DNA of 64,000 bases from contig NZ_RKME01000009.1 in NCBI RefSeq assembly GCF_003797825.1, positions 118,283 to 182,282 on the forward strand, given 5' to 3'. The notes beneath the pieces are model-generated. The model was not told where the DNA came from and searched no databases. It worked only from the letters and a program-made list of their open reading frames with translations. Below are positions 1 through 7,977 of this stretch, piece by piece (position 1 is the first letter of the stretch; the number at the start of each line of letters is the position of its first letter). A program made the translations under genes and the position numbers. The DNA is from Gordonia sp. OPL2. GTDB taxonomy: Bacteria > Actinomycetota > Actinomycetes > Mycobacteriales > Mycobacteriaceae.

Positions 1-1
1 C

Positions 2-1219
2 TCTGCGGCGTGGTCCAGCGACGACGCACAGTGGTTGTTGTCGGTCGACATCACGGAGGCCGACGGCACCCTCCGCCACAGCGTCATCAAGGCCGGCTGG
101 GTGTTCGGCGCCACCGGCTACTACCGATACGACGAGGGATTCACCCCGGAGTTCGACGGGCGCGACGACTTCACCGGCGACATCATCCATCCCCAGCACT
201 GGCCGGAGAACTACGACTACTCCGGCAAGAAGGTGGTGGTGATCGGCAGCGGCGCCACTGCGATCACGTTGATCCCATCAATGCTGAAGGGCGACGGACG
301 CACTGGGGAGGGGGCTGCATCGCACGTCACCATGCTCCAGCGCACACCGAGCTACATCCTGACCATGCCGCGAATCGATGGTATCGGACAGCTGTTGACG
401 AGACTGCTCGGCGAACGTCGCGGCTACCTCGCGACCCGGTGGAAGAACGTGTGGATGGACTGGGCGGTGGTGACGACCCTCACCAAGTTCCCGAAGGCCT
501 CGCGCCGCCTCATCCGCCACATCACCACGAAGCTGCTGCCCCCCGGTTTCGACGTCGACCGGCACTTCAACCCACCGTACGACCCGTGGGATCAACGCCT
601 CTGTCTCGCGCCGGATGGTGACTTCTTCGACTCGATCCGGCGTGGCGATGCGTCGGTCGTCACAGATCGCATCCGACGATTCACCACCGACGGCATCGAG
701 CTGGAGTCCGGTGAGAGGCTCGAGGCCGACGTGATCGTCACCGCGACCGGCCTGAACATGCGTCTGTTCGGTGGGGTCGACATCACCGTCGACGGACGCC
801 CCGTCGACCTCTCCACCTCTGTCGTATACCGCGGGATGATGCTCTCCGGCGTCCCGAACTGGGTGATGGCAGTCGGCTACACCAAGTCGTCCTGGACGCT
901 GAAGATCGGTCTCCTCGGCAAGAGCTTCATCGAACTGCTCCGCCACATGGACGCTCGCGGGTACGACACCGCGACAGCCGTTGCCCCTGACGGCACCGGC
1001 ACTCGGCCGATCATCGACCTCGACGCGGGCTACATGCTGCGCGCCAAGCACGCCCTGCCCCGCCAAGGCGACGAGATGCCGTGGCAGATCAAGAATGTGT
1101 TCCTCGAGGACCGGAAGATGTTCCGCGGCAGTGTGGTCACCGATGCCCTTGAATTCAGTTCTCGCCTCGATCGTGAGTTCGACAGCGGCCGTGCCACAGT
1201 GGAAGGCGCAGGACGGTGA
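2..1219 (+). CDS. FAD-dependent Baeyer-Villiger monooxygenase, EthA/MymA type (5' end missing)
   Basis: The reading frame is open from the left edge, so the N-terminal FAD-binding part lies outside the window. About 65 residues in is FTGDIIHPQHWP, which fits the Baeyer-Villiger fingerprint FxGxxxHxxxW. It is followed by the NADPH-binding GSGATA about 82 residues in. Further on are FNPPYDPWDQRLC and VTATGLNMR, which are typical of the EthA/MymA branch. Such enzymes use NADPH and oxygen to insert an oxygen atom into a ketone, giving an ester. The stop codon overlaps the GTG of the next gene (GTGA), so the two are translationally coupled. An esterase beside a Baeyer-Villiger enzyme suggests ketone to ester to acid plus alcohol. 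The substrate is unknown. Confidence 0.9.
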   Translation, partial: SAAWSSDDAQWLLSVDITEADGTLRHSVIKAGWVFGATGYYRYDEGFTPEFDGRDDFTGDIIHPQHWPENYDYSGKKVVVIGSGATAITLIPSMLKGDGRTGEGAASHVTMLQRTPSYILTMPRIDGIGQLLTRLLGERRGYLATRWKNVWMDWAVVTTLTKFPKASRRLIRHITTKLLPPGFDVDRHFNPPYDPWDQRLCLAPDGDFFDSIRRGDASVVTDRIRRFTTDGIELESGERLEADVIVTATGLNMRLFGGVDITVDGRPVDLSTSVVYRGMMLSGVPNWVMAVGYTKSSWTLKIGLLGKSFIELLRHMDARGYDTATAVAPDGTGTRPIIDLDAGYMLRAKHALPRQGDEMPWQIKNVFLEDRKMFRGSVVTDALEFSSRLDREFDSGRATVEGAGR

Positions 1220-2274
1220 CGGTCATCGATCGGCCGACCCCGGTGGAGATCGCCGGCACGCTGACGGCCGCAGAGTGGATGCAGCGCACGCTGTTCACGG
1301 CCATCGGGCGGGTGCCCGACGCGATTCTGCGCCGGGTTGTGCCGCCGGTGGTCAACTCCGACAGAGACGCCATGGCGCCGGAGATCGCGCTGCTCATGAA
1401 AGCGGCAGCGGCCGGACCGGATTTCAGCGATGGCACGCTGGCCGAGGCGCGCGCGTCGATGGACAACGACTGCCGAGTCTTCGCCGACGATGCTCCGGCG
1501 ATGGACGTCGCCGACATCGCTCTCCCGAGCGGGATCCGCGCGAGTCTGTATCGTCCGGCCAGGCGGTCCGACGGACTGGTCGTGTTTCTGCACGGCGGAG
1601 GATTCGTGTTGGGCAGCCGAGCGGGGTACGACGCCCCGGTGCGCCTCATCGCCGACCGAGCCGGTGTCGCCGTGTTGTCGGTCGAGTATCGCCTGGCGCC
1701 GGAGGCGCGGTTCCCCGGTCCGGTCGACGATGCGGCCGAGGCATGGCGATTCGCGGTCGAGCACGCATCCGAGTGGGGGATCGATCCGCAACGGATCATT
1801 CTGCTCGGCGACAGCGCGGGGGCGAATCTCTGTGCGGTACTGGCCAATGACCTGGCCGGCGAGGAGCGTCGTCCGCTGATGCAGGTGCTGATGTACCCGG
1901 TGGTCGACGCCGTCGGCACCCATTCGTCCCGCACCGAGTTCGCGGACAACCCGGCGCTGACGGCCAAGCAGATCGCCTGGCTGTCGGGGCTGTATTTACC
2001 CGAGGGCCATTCCGAATGGGACCCACGCGTCTCCCCACTACACGCCGTCGATCTGTCCGGCGCACCTCCGACACTCATCACGGTTGCCGGATTCGACCCG
2101 CTGCGTGATGAGGCGATCGCGTACGCCCAGCGGCTGGCCGCAGCGGGCGTTCCGACCCGACTGATGCGTGAGGGTGGCCTGGTCCACGGCTACATCTCCC
2201 TGACACGGATCAGCCGCGCAGCACGCGACGCTGTGGACCGTGTCGCAGATGCGATCGCGGGTGCTCTCGGATAG
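1216..2274 (+). CDS. Alpha/beta hydrolase of the hormone-sensitive lipase (LipR/LipH-like) family
   Basis: This 352-residue protein carries the oxyanion-hole motif HGGGF at residues 126-130 and the nucleophile elbow GDSAG with Ser200. The likely acid and base are Asp294 (FDPLRDEA) and His324 (LVHGY). The catalytic set is complete, so it should be an active cytoplasmic carboxylesterase. The GTG start overlaps the stop of the upstream monooxygenase by 4 nt. Pairing with a Baeyer-Villiger enzyme resembles the MymA-LipR arrangement of mycobacteria and suggests that it hydrolyses the ester product. The real substrate cannot be read from the sequence. Confidence 0.9.
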   Translation: MTVIDRPTPVEIAGTLTAAEWMQRTLFTAIGRVPDAILRRVVPPVVNSDRDAMAPEIALLMKAAAAGPDFSDGTLAEARASMDNDCRVFADDAPAMDVADIALPSGIRASLYRPARRSDGLVVFLHGGGFVLGSRAGYDAPVRLIADRAGVAVLSVEYRLAPEARFPGPVDDAAEAWRFAVEHASEWGIDPQRIILLGDSAGANLCAVLANDLAGEERRPLMQVLMYPVVDAVGTHSSRTEFADNPALTAKQIAWLSGLYLPEGHSEWDPRVSPLHAVDLSGAPPTLITVAGFDPLRDEAIAYAQRLAAAGVPTRLMREGGLVHGYISLTRISRAARDAVDRVADAIAGALG

Positions 2275-2287
2275 TCCGTCACGGGCA

Positions 2288-2923
2288 TCATCCCCAGTGT
2301 GCGCGTCGCGCCGTCACCACCACCGCCGGGAACCGATGCTGATCATCCGGACGACTCACGATCCGCCACACCTCGTCGAACCCGGCGTCGGCCAGCGCCT
2401 CCGATAACCGATCCGCAGGCCATCGCCAGGCCCGCGCGACGACGTGGTCGAACTCCGCCACATCATCGTTGTCGGTGCTCTGGGTGGCCACACTGATCAT
2501 CGAACCGGGTGCCATCCGCGTCGCCCATTCTCGGAGGATCACGGATACTTCGTCGGGCGGGACGTGAATCAGGCTGAAACGGGCCAGGATTGCGGTGATC
2601 GTGACGTCCGTGAGCTCGGCAGAGTTCAGGTGCGCATCGTCGACGACGAAGCGCAGGTCGGGGTGATGGCCGCGGGCGATCCGCACCATCTCCCGACTCG
2701 GATCGATCCCGATCACCGTCAGACCGAACCCAGCCAGGTCAGCTGTGACATGTCCTGTCCCGCAACCGACGTCGAGTACTGTGCCGCCGGTGCCCAGGGC
2801 GTGCACCTCGTCGGCGAAGGCCGCGACGGCGTGCCGCTCCCACGCCGATCCATATGCCGTGGGGAATGTTTCGTCGTACAACTCGGCGAGTGCGTCGTAG
2901 CCCGGTTGCGCCGCCGAGGTCAC
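2288..2923 (-). CDS. Class I SAM-dependent methyltransferase
   Basis: The protein has 211 residues with SAM motif I VLDVGCGTGH at residues 49-58 and an acidic residue ending the next strand (GIDPS). The fold is the usual Rossmann-like methyltransferase found in ubiquinone/menaquinone-type and many secondary-metabolite enzymes. I chose the GTG at 2923 because it overlaps the stop of the upstream SagB-like gene as GTGA. A start further upstream would reach 40 nt into that gene. It is the last gene of a three-gene minus-strand operon with a siderophore-binding lipoprotein and a SagB-like dehydrogenase. The acceptor substrate is unknown. Confidence 0.8.
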   Translation of the reverse strand: MTSAAQPGYDALAELYDETFPTAYGSAWERHAVAAFADEVHALGTGGTVLDVGCGTGHVTADLAGFGLTVIGIDPSREMVRIARGHHPDLRFVVDDAHLNSAELTDVTITAILARFSLIHVPPDEVSVILREWATRMAPGSMISVATQSTDNDDVAEFDHVVARAWRWPADRLSEALADAGFDEVWRIVSRPDDQHRFPAVVVTARRAHWG

Positions 2924-4284
2924 CGGCGGGGCGTTCCGACGACGAAGCTCCCGACGTTGCATTCGACGAGTTCGTCGGTGCCGGTTGCCGCGGCGAAGGC
3001 GGCGGTGTCACCGTAGCCTTGCGCGACGCCGCCCAGACCCATGGCGGTCGCGGTGAGGTAGAGGGTCTGGGTGAGCACGCCGACGTGTTTGAGGATGACC
3101 GCGTACGGCATCTGCTCGTAGGTCCACATGATCCGGCCGGCACGTGCGGCGAGGACGAACAGGACCTGGGGGAGTCGGCCGTCGGCCAGGGTGAGCGCTG
3201 CCGGCGCGATCAGGCGAGTCACCGCGGGGTCGTCGTAGGGTGCGACCGGGCGCAGCACGTGGTCGTAGGAATCGTAGTGGTACATACCGGGTTCCACGCC
3301 GTCGGCGATGCGGATCACCGGATAGATCTCGAGTTCGTAGAGCGATCCGCCTGAGGGAAACGGGCGCGAGGGAAGTTCTTCGGGCACCGGCCGGTCGGCG
3401 TTGATGGTGCGGACGCCGCGAGTCCGCGCGCAGCGGTACAGCAGTTCGCCGAGTTGATCGACGCTCACCGGGCGGTCGTCGTCGAAGTCGCGCACCGACG
3501 TCCGGTCCTCAACGACGGCGGCCAGCGGCCGATCGTCGGTGCGAAGCGCTGCCAGGTTGGGGGTGGGCAGGGGTATCGGCTCACCCGGGTACGAATCTCG
3601 CCGGGCGGGAACGGGTTCGAACGATCCGTCGGCCCACCGGGTCGGGCCGAAGTGCGCCCAGCTCGTGCCGCGGTCGCCGACGGTGCTGCGCCGGTGGAAC
3701 CAGAGTTCGTGGGGGCTCCAGCTGCGCGTCGCGAAGTGCTGCTCCTCCTCATCGCCGACGACGGCGTGACCCGACCACACCAGATCGGTGAGCAGACGTT
3801 CCCGGGCGGCCGGGTCGAGCGTATCCGGGCCGACGGCCATGCCCGTGAGGACGGCGAGGACGGCGGGGTCGAGGACTGCGATGTCGCACCACGCGCGCGG
3901 GTTCTCGGCCACGACGTCGTCGCCGGAGCGCCGGATGACGGTGAACCGGGAGATTCTGACGTCGGTCTGCGCCTCGTCGGAACGGGCGGGAGGGCGACGA
4001 AAGGGCTTGATGGAGTACAGCTCTCGGTCGTCGAGGCTTGCGGTCATGGCGATCGCGCCCGCGTCGACGAGCCGATCGCGCACCGTGGCGATGGCCGCGT
4101 CCGACTCGTCGACCTCGACGGGACCGGCGTTGAGACGACGAAGGAAGGCGACCTGCTCGCGGTCGAGCCCGTCGAGACGTTGCTTGGCGGGGAGCACGAC
4201 GGCGACCCCACCACCGCCGAGCAGGAACCGCGCCCCCTCGGTGAGGGCGTAGGTGAACTGCACTGTCGAGGTCATCGTCGGCAT
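2920..4284 (-). CDS. SagB-like FMN-dependent dehydrogenase (nitroreductase fold)
   Basis: The 454-residue protein has a roughly 240-residue N-terminal region and a C-terminal nitroreductase domain. The domain begins at RTSVRDFD (residues 261-268) and includes FPSGGSLYELEIY (309-321) and GMYHYDSYDHVL. This is the layout of SagB/McbC-type enzymes, which oxidise azolines to azoles in ribosomal peptide pathways, although many family members have other or unknown roles. No cyclodehydratase (YcaO) or obvious precursor peptide is present in the window. It lies 18 bp behind a siderophore-binding lipoprotein and overlaps the methyltransferase by 4 nt, so all three are probably one iron-regulated operon. 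A role as a flavin reductase for iron release, or in modifying a siderophore or peptide, is inference. ATG at 4275 is an alternative start. Confidence 0.8.
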   Translation of the reverse strand: MPTMTSTVQFTYALTEGARFLLGGGGVAVVLPAKQRLDGLDREQVAFLRRLNAGPVEVDESDAAIATVRDRLVDAGAIAMTASLDDRELYSIKPFRRPPARSDEAQTDVRISRFTVIRRSGDDVVAENPRAWCDIAVLDPAVLAVLTGMAVGPDTLDPAARERLLTDLVWSGHAVVGDEEEQHFATRSWSPHELWFHRRSTVGDRGTSWAHFGPTRWADGSFEPVPARRDSYPGEPIPLPTPNLAALRTDDRPLAAVVEDRTSVRDFDDDRPVSVDQLGELLYRCARTRGVRTINADRPVPEELPSRPFPSGGSLYELEIYPVIRIADGVEPGMYHYDSYDHVLRPVAPYDDPAVTRLIAPAALTLADGRLPQVLFVLAARAGRIMWTYEQMPYAVILKHVGVLTQTLYLTATAMGLGGVAQGYGDTAAFAAATGTDELVECNVGSFVVGTPRR

Positions 4285-4302
4285 GGGGTCATCGACATGC
4301 GC

Positions 4303-5280
4303 TCAGCGCGCCGCCCGCTCGAGCGCGGGGTTCATCTTGTCCAGCAGGTACGGGATGGACAGCGGGGTCGGTTCGTTGAGTCCGCCGATCTCGGCGACCG
4401 ACATCCGGCTGACGGCGCCGGTGCGCACCGATCTCAGATTCTGATAGCCGGGCAACTTCTCCAACGAGGACATCAGCTGATCGGTGTTCGCGGTGATCAC
4501 GAGCAGGTCGGAGTTGAGCAAAGGAACGTTCTCCGTGGAGATGGGGAAGCGCGGCTGACCGTTCTTGCGGAACTCGGCCACCAGCGCCGGTGCGATGTTC
4601 ATGCCGAGCGAACGGAACAGATACGTGGCGCCGTCGTCGGGGTCACCGAGCACCTGGATCTGGTCCGCCGAGTACATGTAGGCCATCGTGTACGTCTTGC
4701 CGTTCAGGCCGGGCAGGCGATCCTTGGTGGCGTTGATCTTCCCGTCGACCCCGGCGGTGATCTCCTTCGCCTTGTCCGGCTGACGCAGCGCGGTGCCCAG
4801 GAAAGACACCATGTCCTGCCACGGATCGATCTGCTTACCGGTGATACCGGGAATGGTGGGCGCGAGTTTCGAGACACTGTCGTAGATCTCGGGTTGCCCG
4901 TCGGCCATGTACGACGTTGCGAGGATGAGATCCGGCTTCGCCTTCGCGACCTGTCCGACGACGTCCTCGGTGCTGATCGCGGTCGAGTCCTTCAGGCCTT
5001 CTCTCGACCACGGCGACGGGCTACCTGTGAGCACCTGGATGTTGTCGAGGTAGGCGACCGGGGTGACGCCGAACGCCAAGGTCACGTCGATCCACTGGGC
5101 GCCGAGCGCGACGATCCGCTTCGGCGTGCCATTGATCGTGACCGATCCCTTGGACGTGTTGACCTGGATGGGCGCGCCGTCGTTCTCGGATTCGTCAGGG
5201 GAACTGCATCCGCTGACGGCCAGGGTGGCGATCATGAGCGTGGCGAGCGACAGGAACAGAACGCGGAGCGCACGGGTCAT
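4303..5280 (-). CDS. Iron-siderophore ABC transporter substrate-binding lipoprotein
   Basis: The 325-residue precursor has a signal peptide and a lipobox LAVSGC with Cys25 as the lipidated residue. The mature part reads as a FecB/FepB-type periplasmic-binding fold, with KRIVALGAQWID near the N-terminus, a VGQVAKAKPDLIL segment, and a long central helix. Such proteins capture ferric siderophores outside the membrane and hand them to a permease and ATPase, which are not encoded here. It is the first gene of a minus-strand operon with the SagB-like dehydrogenase and the methyltransferase. A TAGGCT -10 box sits 6 nt before the ATG inside an iron-box half-site, so the transcript is probably leaderless and repressed by iron. 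Confidence 0.9.
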   Translation of the reverse strand: MTRALRVLFLSLATLMIATLAVSGCSSPDESENDGAPIQVNTSKGSVTINGTPKRIVALGAQWIDVTLAFGVTPVAYLDNIQVLTGSPSPWSREGLKDSTAISTEDVVGQVAKAKPDLILATSYMADGQPEIYDSVSKLAPTIPGITGKQIDPWQDMVSFLGTALRQPDKAKEITAGVDGKINATKDRLPGLNGKTYTMAYMYSADQIQVLGDPDDGATYLFRSLGMNIAPALVAEFRKNGQPRFPISTENVPLLNSDLLVITANTDQLMSSLEKLPGYQNLRSVRTGAVSRMSVAEIGGLNEPTPLSIPYLLDKMNPALERAAR

Positions 5281-5298
5281 GCGTGCAGCCTAACCTAA
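5280..5298 (-). promoter_or_regulatory. Iron-box (IdeR/DtxR-type) half-site with overlapping -10 box
   Basis: On the minus strand the sequence TTAGGTTAGGCT ends 6 nt before the lipoprotein ATG. Aligned with the 19-bp IdeR consensus, one half is intact and the total match is 13 of 19. TAGGCT (5292-5287) can serve as the -10 element, so repressor binding would block RNA polymerase. The second half of the palindrome is degenerate. Regulation by iron is therefore likely, but weaker or single-dimer binding is possible. Confidence 0.65.
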
Positions 5299-5344
5299 GG
5301 CCGAGGGTCCGCGACACCGGCGTCGGCCCGTGGACCTGCGATGC

Positions 5345-5376
5345 TAACGGTAGTAGACATGGTAGAATTGCCGTTA
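5345..5376. promoter_or_regulatory. Promoter and inverted repeat of the RES toxin-antitoxin operon
   Basis: TAACGG (5345-5350) and CCGTTA (5371-5376) form an inverted repeat around a -10-like TAGAAT at 5363-5368. The GGTAG motif also occurs twice inside. The site lies 16 nt before the antitoxin start and is a good candidate for autorepression by the antitoxin helix-turn-helix. Confidence 0.5.
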
Positions 5377-5391
5377 ATTGGAGGTGGGTCA

Positions 5392-6003
5392 GTGTCGGAC
5401 CTCGATGAAGACCTCGATCGCTTGATCCGGGACCGGTTCGGTTTCGGGCGCGATGAGCTCGTGCATGCGTTGCGGACCTTGCCGGTGCATCGGTCGTGGG
5501 CGGCACGATTGACCGACGCGGAGGCCCGCCTGCTCGATGACGCGGGATTCACCGAGGATCCGGATGATCGCGCAGAGGTCGCAGCCAGCACGACGGCGCG
5601 GATGGCGCGGCTCTACAGCACCGCCTACCCTGCCGCCGAGGTTGCGGCCGGGCTCGGCGTATCTGATTCGCGTGTACGTCAACTTCGTCTCGCGCATACA
5701 TTGTGGGCGATCGACGATGGCGGGTCGTGGGTGTTCCCGGTTCTGCAGTTCGAACTGATCCATCGGACAGACCCATCTGGCCGTGAAGTCAGCGAGTTCG
5801 CACAGCTCCGTGGGCTGGACAAGGTGTTTCCGCACCTCCTGACACGAGGACTGCACCCTCTCTCTGTTGCCGGCTTCCTCGAGTCCCCTCAGCCGGAGTT
5901 GCAGATCGCTGGGCGGCCGCAGGCGGTGCGCGAATGGTTGCGCGGCAGACAACCCGTGGAGCCGGTACTTCGTCTGCTCGAGGTCGGTGATTGGGCCGCC
6001 TGA
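5392..6003 (+). CDS. Antitoxin with HTH and MbcA/ParS-like toxin-binding domain
   Basis: The 203-residue protein has a helix-turn-helix at about residues 79-102 (PAAEVAAGLGVSDSRVRQL). Its C-terminal segment, residues 163-200, is of the Xre/MbcA/ParS toxin-binding (DUF2384-like) kind, ending in AVREWLRGRQPVEPVLRLLEV. It directly precedes a RES-domain toxin and overlaps it by one base (TGATG), the usual order for such pairs. I chose GTG 5392 because GGAGG lies 7 nt upstream and the inverted repeat falls outside the gene; an ATG at 5341 would place the promoter inside the coding sequence. It is longer than the roughly 110-residue MbcA, with about 75 extra N-terminal residues. It should neutralise the toxin and repress the operon. 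Confidence 0.75.
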   Translation: MSDLDEDLDRLIRDRFGFGRDELVHALRTLPVHRSWAARLTDAEARLLDDAGFTEDPDDRAEVAASTTARMARLYSTAYPAAEVAAGLGVSDSRVRQLRLAHTLWAIDDGGSWVFPVLQFELIHRTDPSGREVSEFAQLRGLDKVFPHLLTRGLHPLSVAGFLESPQPELQIAGRPQAVREWLRGRQPVEPVLRLLEVGDWAA

Positions 6004-6656
6004 TGGCTTCCACTCCGATGTTGCCCGATCCGCCAGGGCCGGAAGCATTGCGGGCGCTGGGCATTCGCGACGAAGAAGTGCGCGTCATCGATGTCGGAGA
6101 GGTGTGGTGGCGGGTCCACCGCACACTCGGCGTCCACGTACTCGCGTGGAATGCGCTCCGCACCTACGGGCCGGTTCTGCGGTTCGATCCCCATCATCTA
6201 CCTGCTGGCGAGGATCCCGTCGGCCGTGGTGTCTGGTACGGGGCGTCGACCCCGGACGGCGCACTCGCCGAGGCCTTCCAGACCGACCGGACAATCGATC
6301 GCGACCGCGATCGGCCTTACCTCACCGGACTGTCGTTCGCCCGCCCGGTCACCGTGATCGACGTTGCCATCGACAGCAAAGGAGCCTGGGCCACCCGCGT
6401 AGGTGGCACCTACGCCCTGTCGACCGGGCAGCACCACATCAGCCAACGTTGGGCCCGACACATCGTCGAGGCCCACCCCGACATCGACGGCTTGCGCTAC
6501 AACAGTCGCTTCGCCGGCGCGCCCTGCCTGGCACTGTTCACTCCAGCTGGGAGCGCGATGCCGGATCGGCCGGAGCTGTCTCTACCCCTGACGCACCCTG
6601 ATCTCGCCGTCCGGATCGCGGGCGCCGCAAGACGACTCGGATACTCCGTCATCTAG
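6003..6656 (+). CDS. RES-domain toxin (MbcT-like)
   Basis: The 217-residue protein shows the RES family pattern: WWRVHRT near the N-terminus, RFDPHHLP, GVWYGAS, the conserved Ala-Glu-Phe of ALAEAFQTDR, and a C-terminal DGLRYNSRFAG stretch. Characterised members such as MbcT degrade NAD+ and stop growth until neutralised by the cognate antitoxin. The ATG at 6003 overlaps the antitoxin stop as TGATG, so translation is coupled. This is preferred to an upstream TTG at 5991. Key Arg, Tyr and Glu positions appear present, so it is probably active. It converges with xthA, with only 21 bp between them. Confidence 0.8.
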   Translation: MASTPMLPDPPGPEALRALGIRDEEVRVIDVGEVWWRVHRTLGVHVLAWNALRTYGPVLRFDPHHLPAGEDPVGRGVWYGASTPDGALAEAFQTDRTIDRDRDRPYLTGLSFARPVTVIDVAIDSKGAWATRVGGTYALSTGQHHISQRWARHIVEAHPDIDGLRYNSRFAGAPCLALFTPAGSAMPDRPELSLPLTHPDLAVRIAGAARRLGYSVI

Positions 6657-6677
6657 TTCCAGGTCTCCGCAAAGTCG

Positions 6678-7463
6678 TCACACCTCGACGACGACCGGTG
6701 CGTGGTCGCTCGCACCCTTGCCCTTCCGGGCGTCACGGTCGACGAAGGCGGTACGCACCCGGTCATCGAAAGCGGGGGAACACAGCATGAAGTCGATGCG
6801 CATCCCCTCATCGCGGGGGAACCGCAACTGCGTGTAGTCCCAGAAGGTGTAGCCGTCGGTGTACGGCAGTGCGGAATCACGGAAGCCGGTGTCACGGATC
6901 GCGTTCAGCGCGCTGCGTTCGGGCTCGGACACGTGGGTCTTGCCGTCGAACACCGCGGGGTCCCAGACGTCGTCGTCGGTCGGGATGACGTTCCAGTCAC
7001 CCGCGAGGACGATCTGTGACGCCGGGTCGTGCGCCAGCCAGAGCGCGCCGATGTCACGGAGTTGCCGCAGCCAGTCGAGTTTGTAGCGGTAGTGCGGGTC
7101 GTCGAGGGCGCGGCCGTTCGGCACATACAGACTCCAGACCCGCACCCCGTCACAGCGTGCGGAGATCGCGCGTGCCTCCTGGGCGGGCGTGACGCCGCCG
7201 CTGCCATAGGTCGGCTGGCCCTCGAATCCGATCTCCACCTCGTCGAGTCCGACGCGGGAGGCGATCGCCACCCCGTTGAATCCGCCCGTGCCGACGTGGG
7301 CCACGTCGTAGCCGGCGGCGAGGAAACTCATCAGCGGGAACTCGTCGTCGCGGCACTTGGTCTCCTGCATGGCCAGGACGTCGATGTCGGAACGCTCCAT
7401 CCAGCCGACGACGGCCTCGGACCGTGCGCGGATGGAGTTCACGTTCCAGGTGGCGAAGCGCAT
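6678..7463 (-). CDS. xthA: Exodeoxyribonuclease III
   Basis: This 261-residue EEP-fold protein has the family residues in place: Asn7 in TWNVNS, Glu34 in QETK, Asp155 and Asn157 in AGDWNVIP, and the terminal SDHAP with Asp253 and His254. These bind the metal and activate water in AP endonuclease and 3'-5' exonuclease chemistry during base excision repair. The length is normal for the family. It sits one base after the barstar stop, so it is probably the last gene of the def-GNAT-RNase-barstar-xthA run. In M. tuberculosis the homologue (Rv0427c) lies directly next to the acetyltransferase. Confidence 0.95.
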   Translation of the reverse strand: MRFATWNVNSIRARSEAVVGWMERSDIDVLAMQETKCRDDEFPLMSFLAAGYDVAHVGTGGFNGVAIASRVGLDEVEIGFEGQPTYGSGGVTPAQEARAISARCDGVRVWSLYVPNGRALDDPHYRYKLDWLRQLRDIGALWLAHDPASQIVLAGDWNVIPTDDDVWDPAVFDGKTHVSEPERSALNAIRDTGFRDSALPYTDGYTFWDYTQLRFPRDEGMRIDFMLCSPAFDDRVRTAFVDRDARKGKGASDHAPVVVEV

Positions 7464-7464
7464 G

Positions 7465-7977
7465 TCAGCTCTCGATCCGGGCGACGGGGGAACCGGCGTC
7501 GTGCCAGCGGGTCTCGACCCGTCGCGCGAGGGTGGGTGGGGTCAGCAACAGCACCGCGAAAGCGGCCGGCGGATCGGCGATGTCGCGGTAGTGGTCGCGA
7601 TAGAACCCGAGAGACTCGGCAAACCAGGACAATTCGTCGGGTTGGGCGCGCAGGAGCCGCGCGGAGTCCTCGATGATCGTGAGGTAGGCGGTCGGGGACG
7701 CTACGTCGGCCGGGACGTCTGCGTCGAGGTCGCGCATGCAGTCGTCGAAGGCGTCCTTGTTGTGTCCGAAGTGATCCGGGAAACGCCATGCCCGCGCGAA
7801 CTCGTCGAACAGGTCGCCGAGGGTCCCCATCCGGTCGGCGTCGACCGATCGGACGACCATGTTCTGCGGTACCCAGGACAGCCGCGATCCGGCGAGGACA
7901 CCGGCGACCGGACCGAATCGTCCGGCGGCAGAGACGAACTCGGACAGCGGGATGGGGGTGTGCTCGGGTCGGCTCAT
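7465..7977 (-). CDS. Barstar-family RNase inhibitor
   Basis: The 170-residue protein contains the barstar signature around GTLGDLFDEFARAWRFPDHFG, followed by HNKDAFDDCMRDLDAD, which carries the acidic helix that plugs barnase active sites. There are about 50 extra N-terminal and 40 extra C-terminal residues relative to the 89-residue barstar. The ATG at 7977 overlaps the stop of the upstream RNase by 4 nt (ATGA). This keeps inhibitor synthesis tied to RNase synthesis. It should protect the cytoplasm from any RNase that is not exported. Confidence 0.85.
   Translation of the reverse strand: MSRPEHTPIPLSEFVSAAGRFGPVAGVLAGSRLSWVPQNMVVRSVDADRMGTLGDLFDEFARAWRFPDHFGHNKDAFDDCMRDLDADVPADVASPTAYLTIIEDSARLLRAQPDELSWFAESLGFYRDHYRDIADPPAAFAVLLLTPPTLARRVETRWHDAGSPVARIES

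Noticed and set aside
3454..5298. A 614-codon open frame on the plus strand
   Set aside because: It is antisense to the SagB-like and lipoprotein genes, both of which have clear motifs and a regulated promoter.
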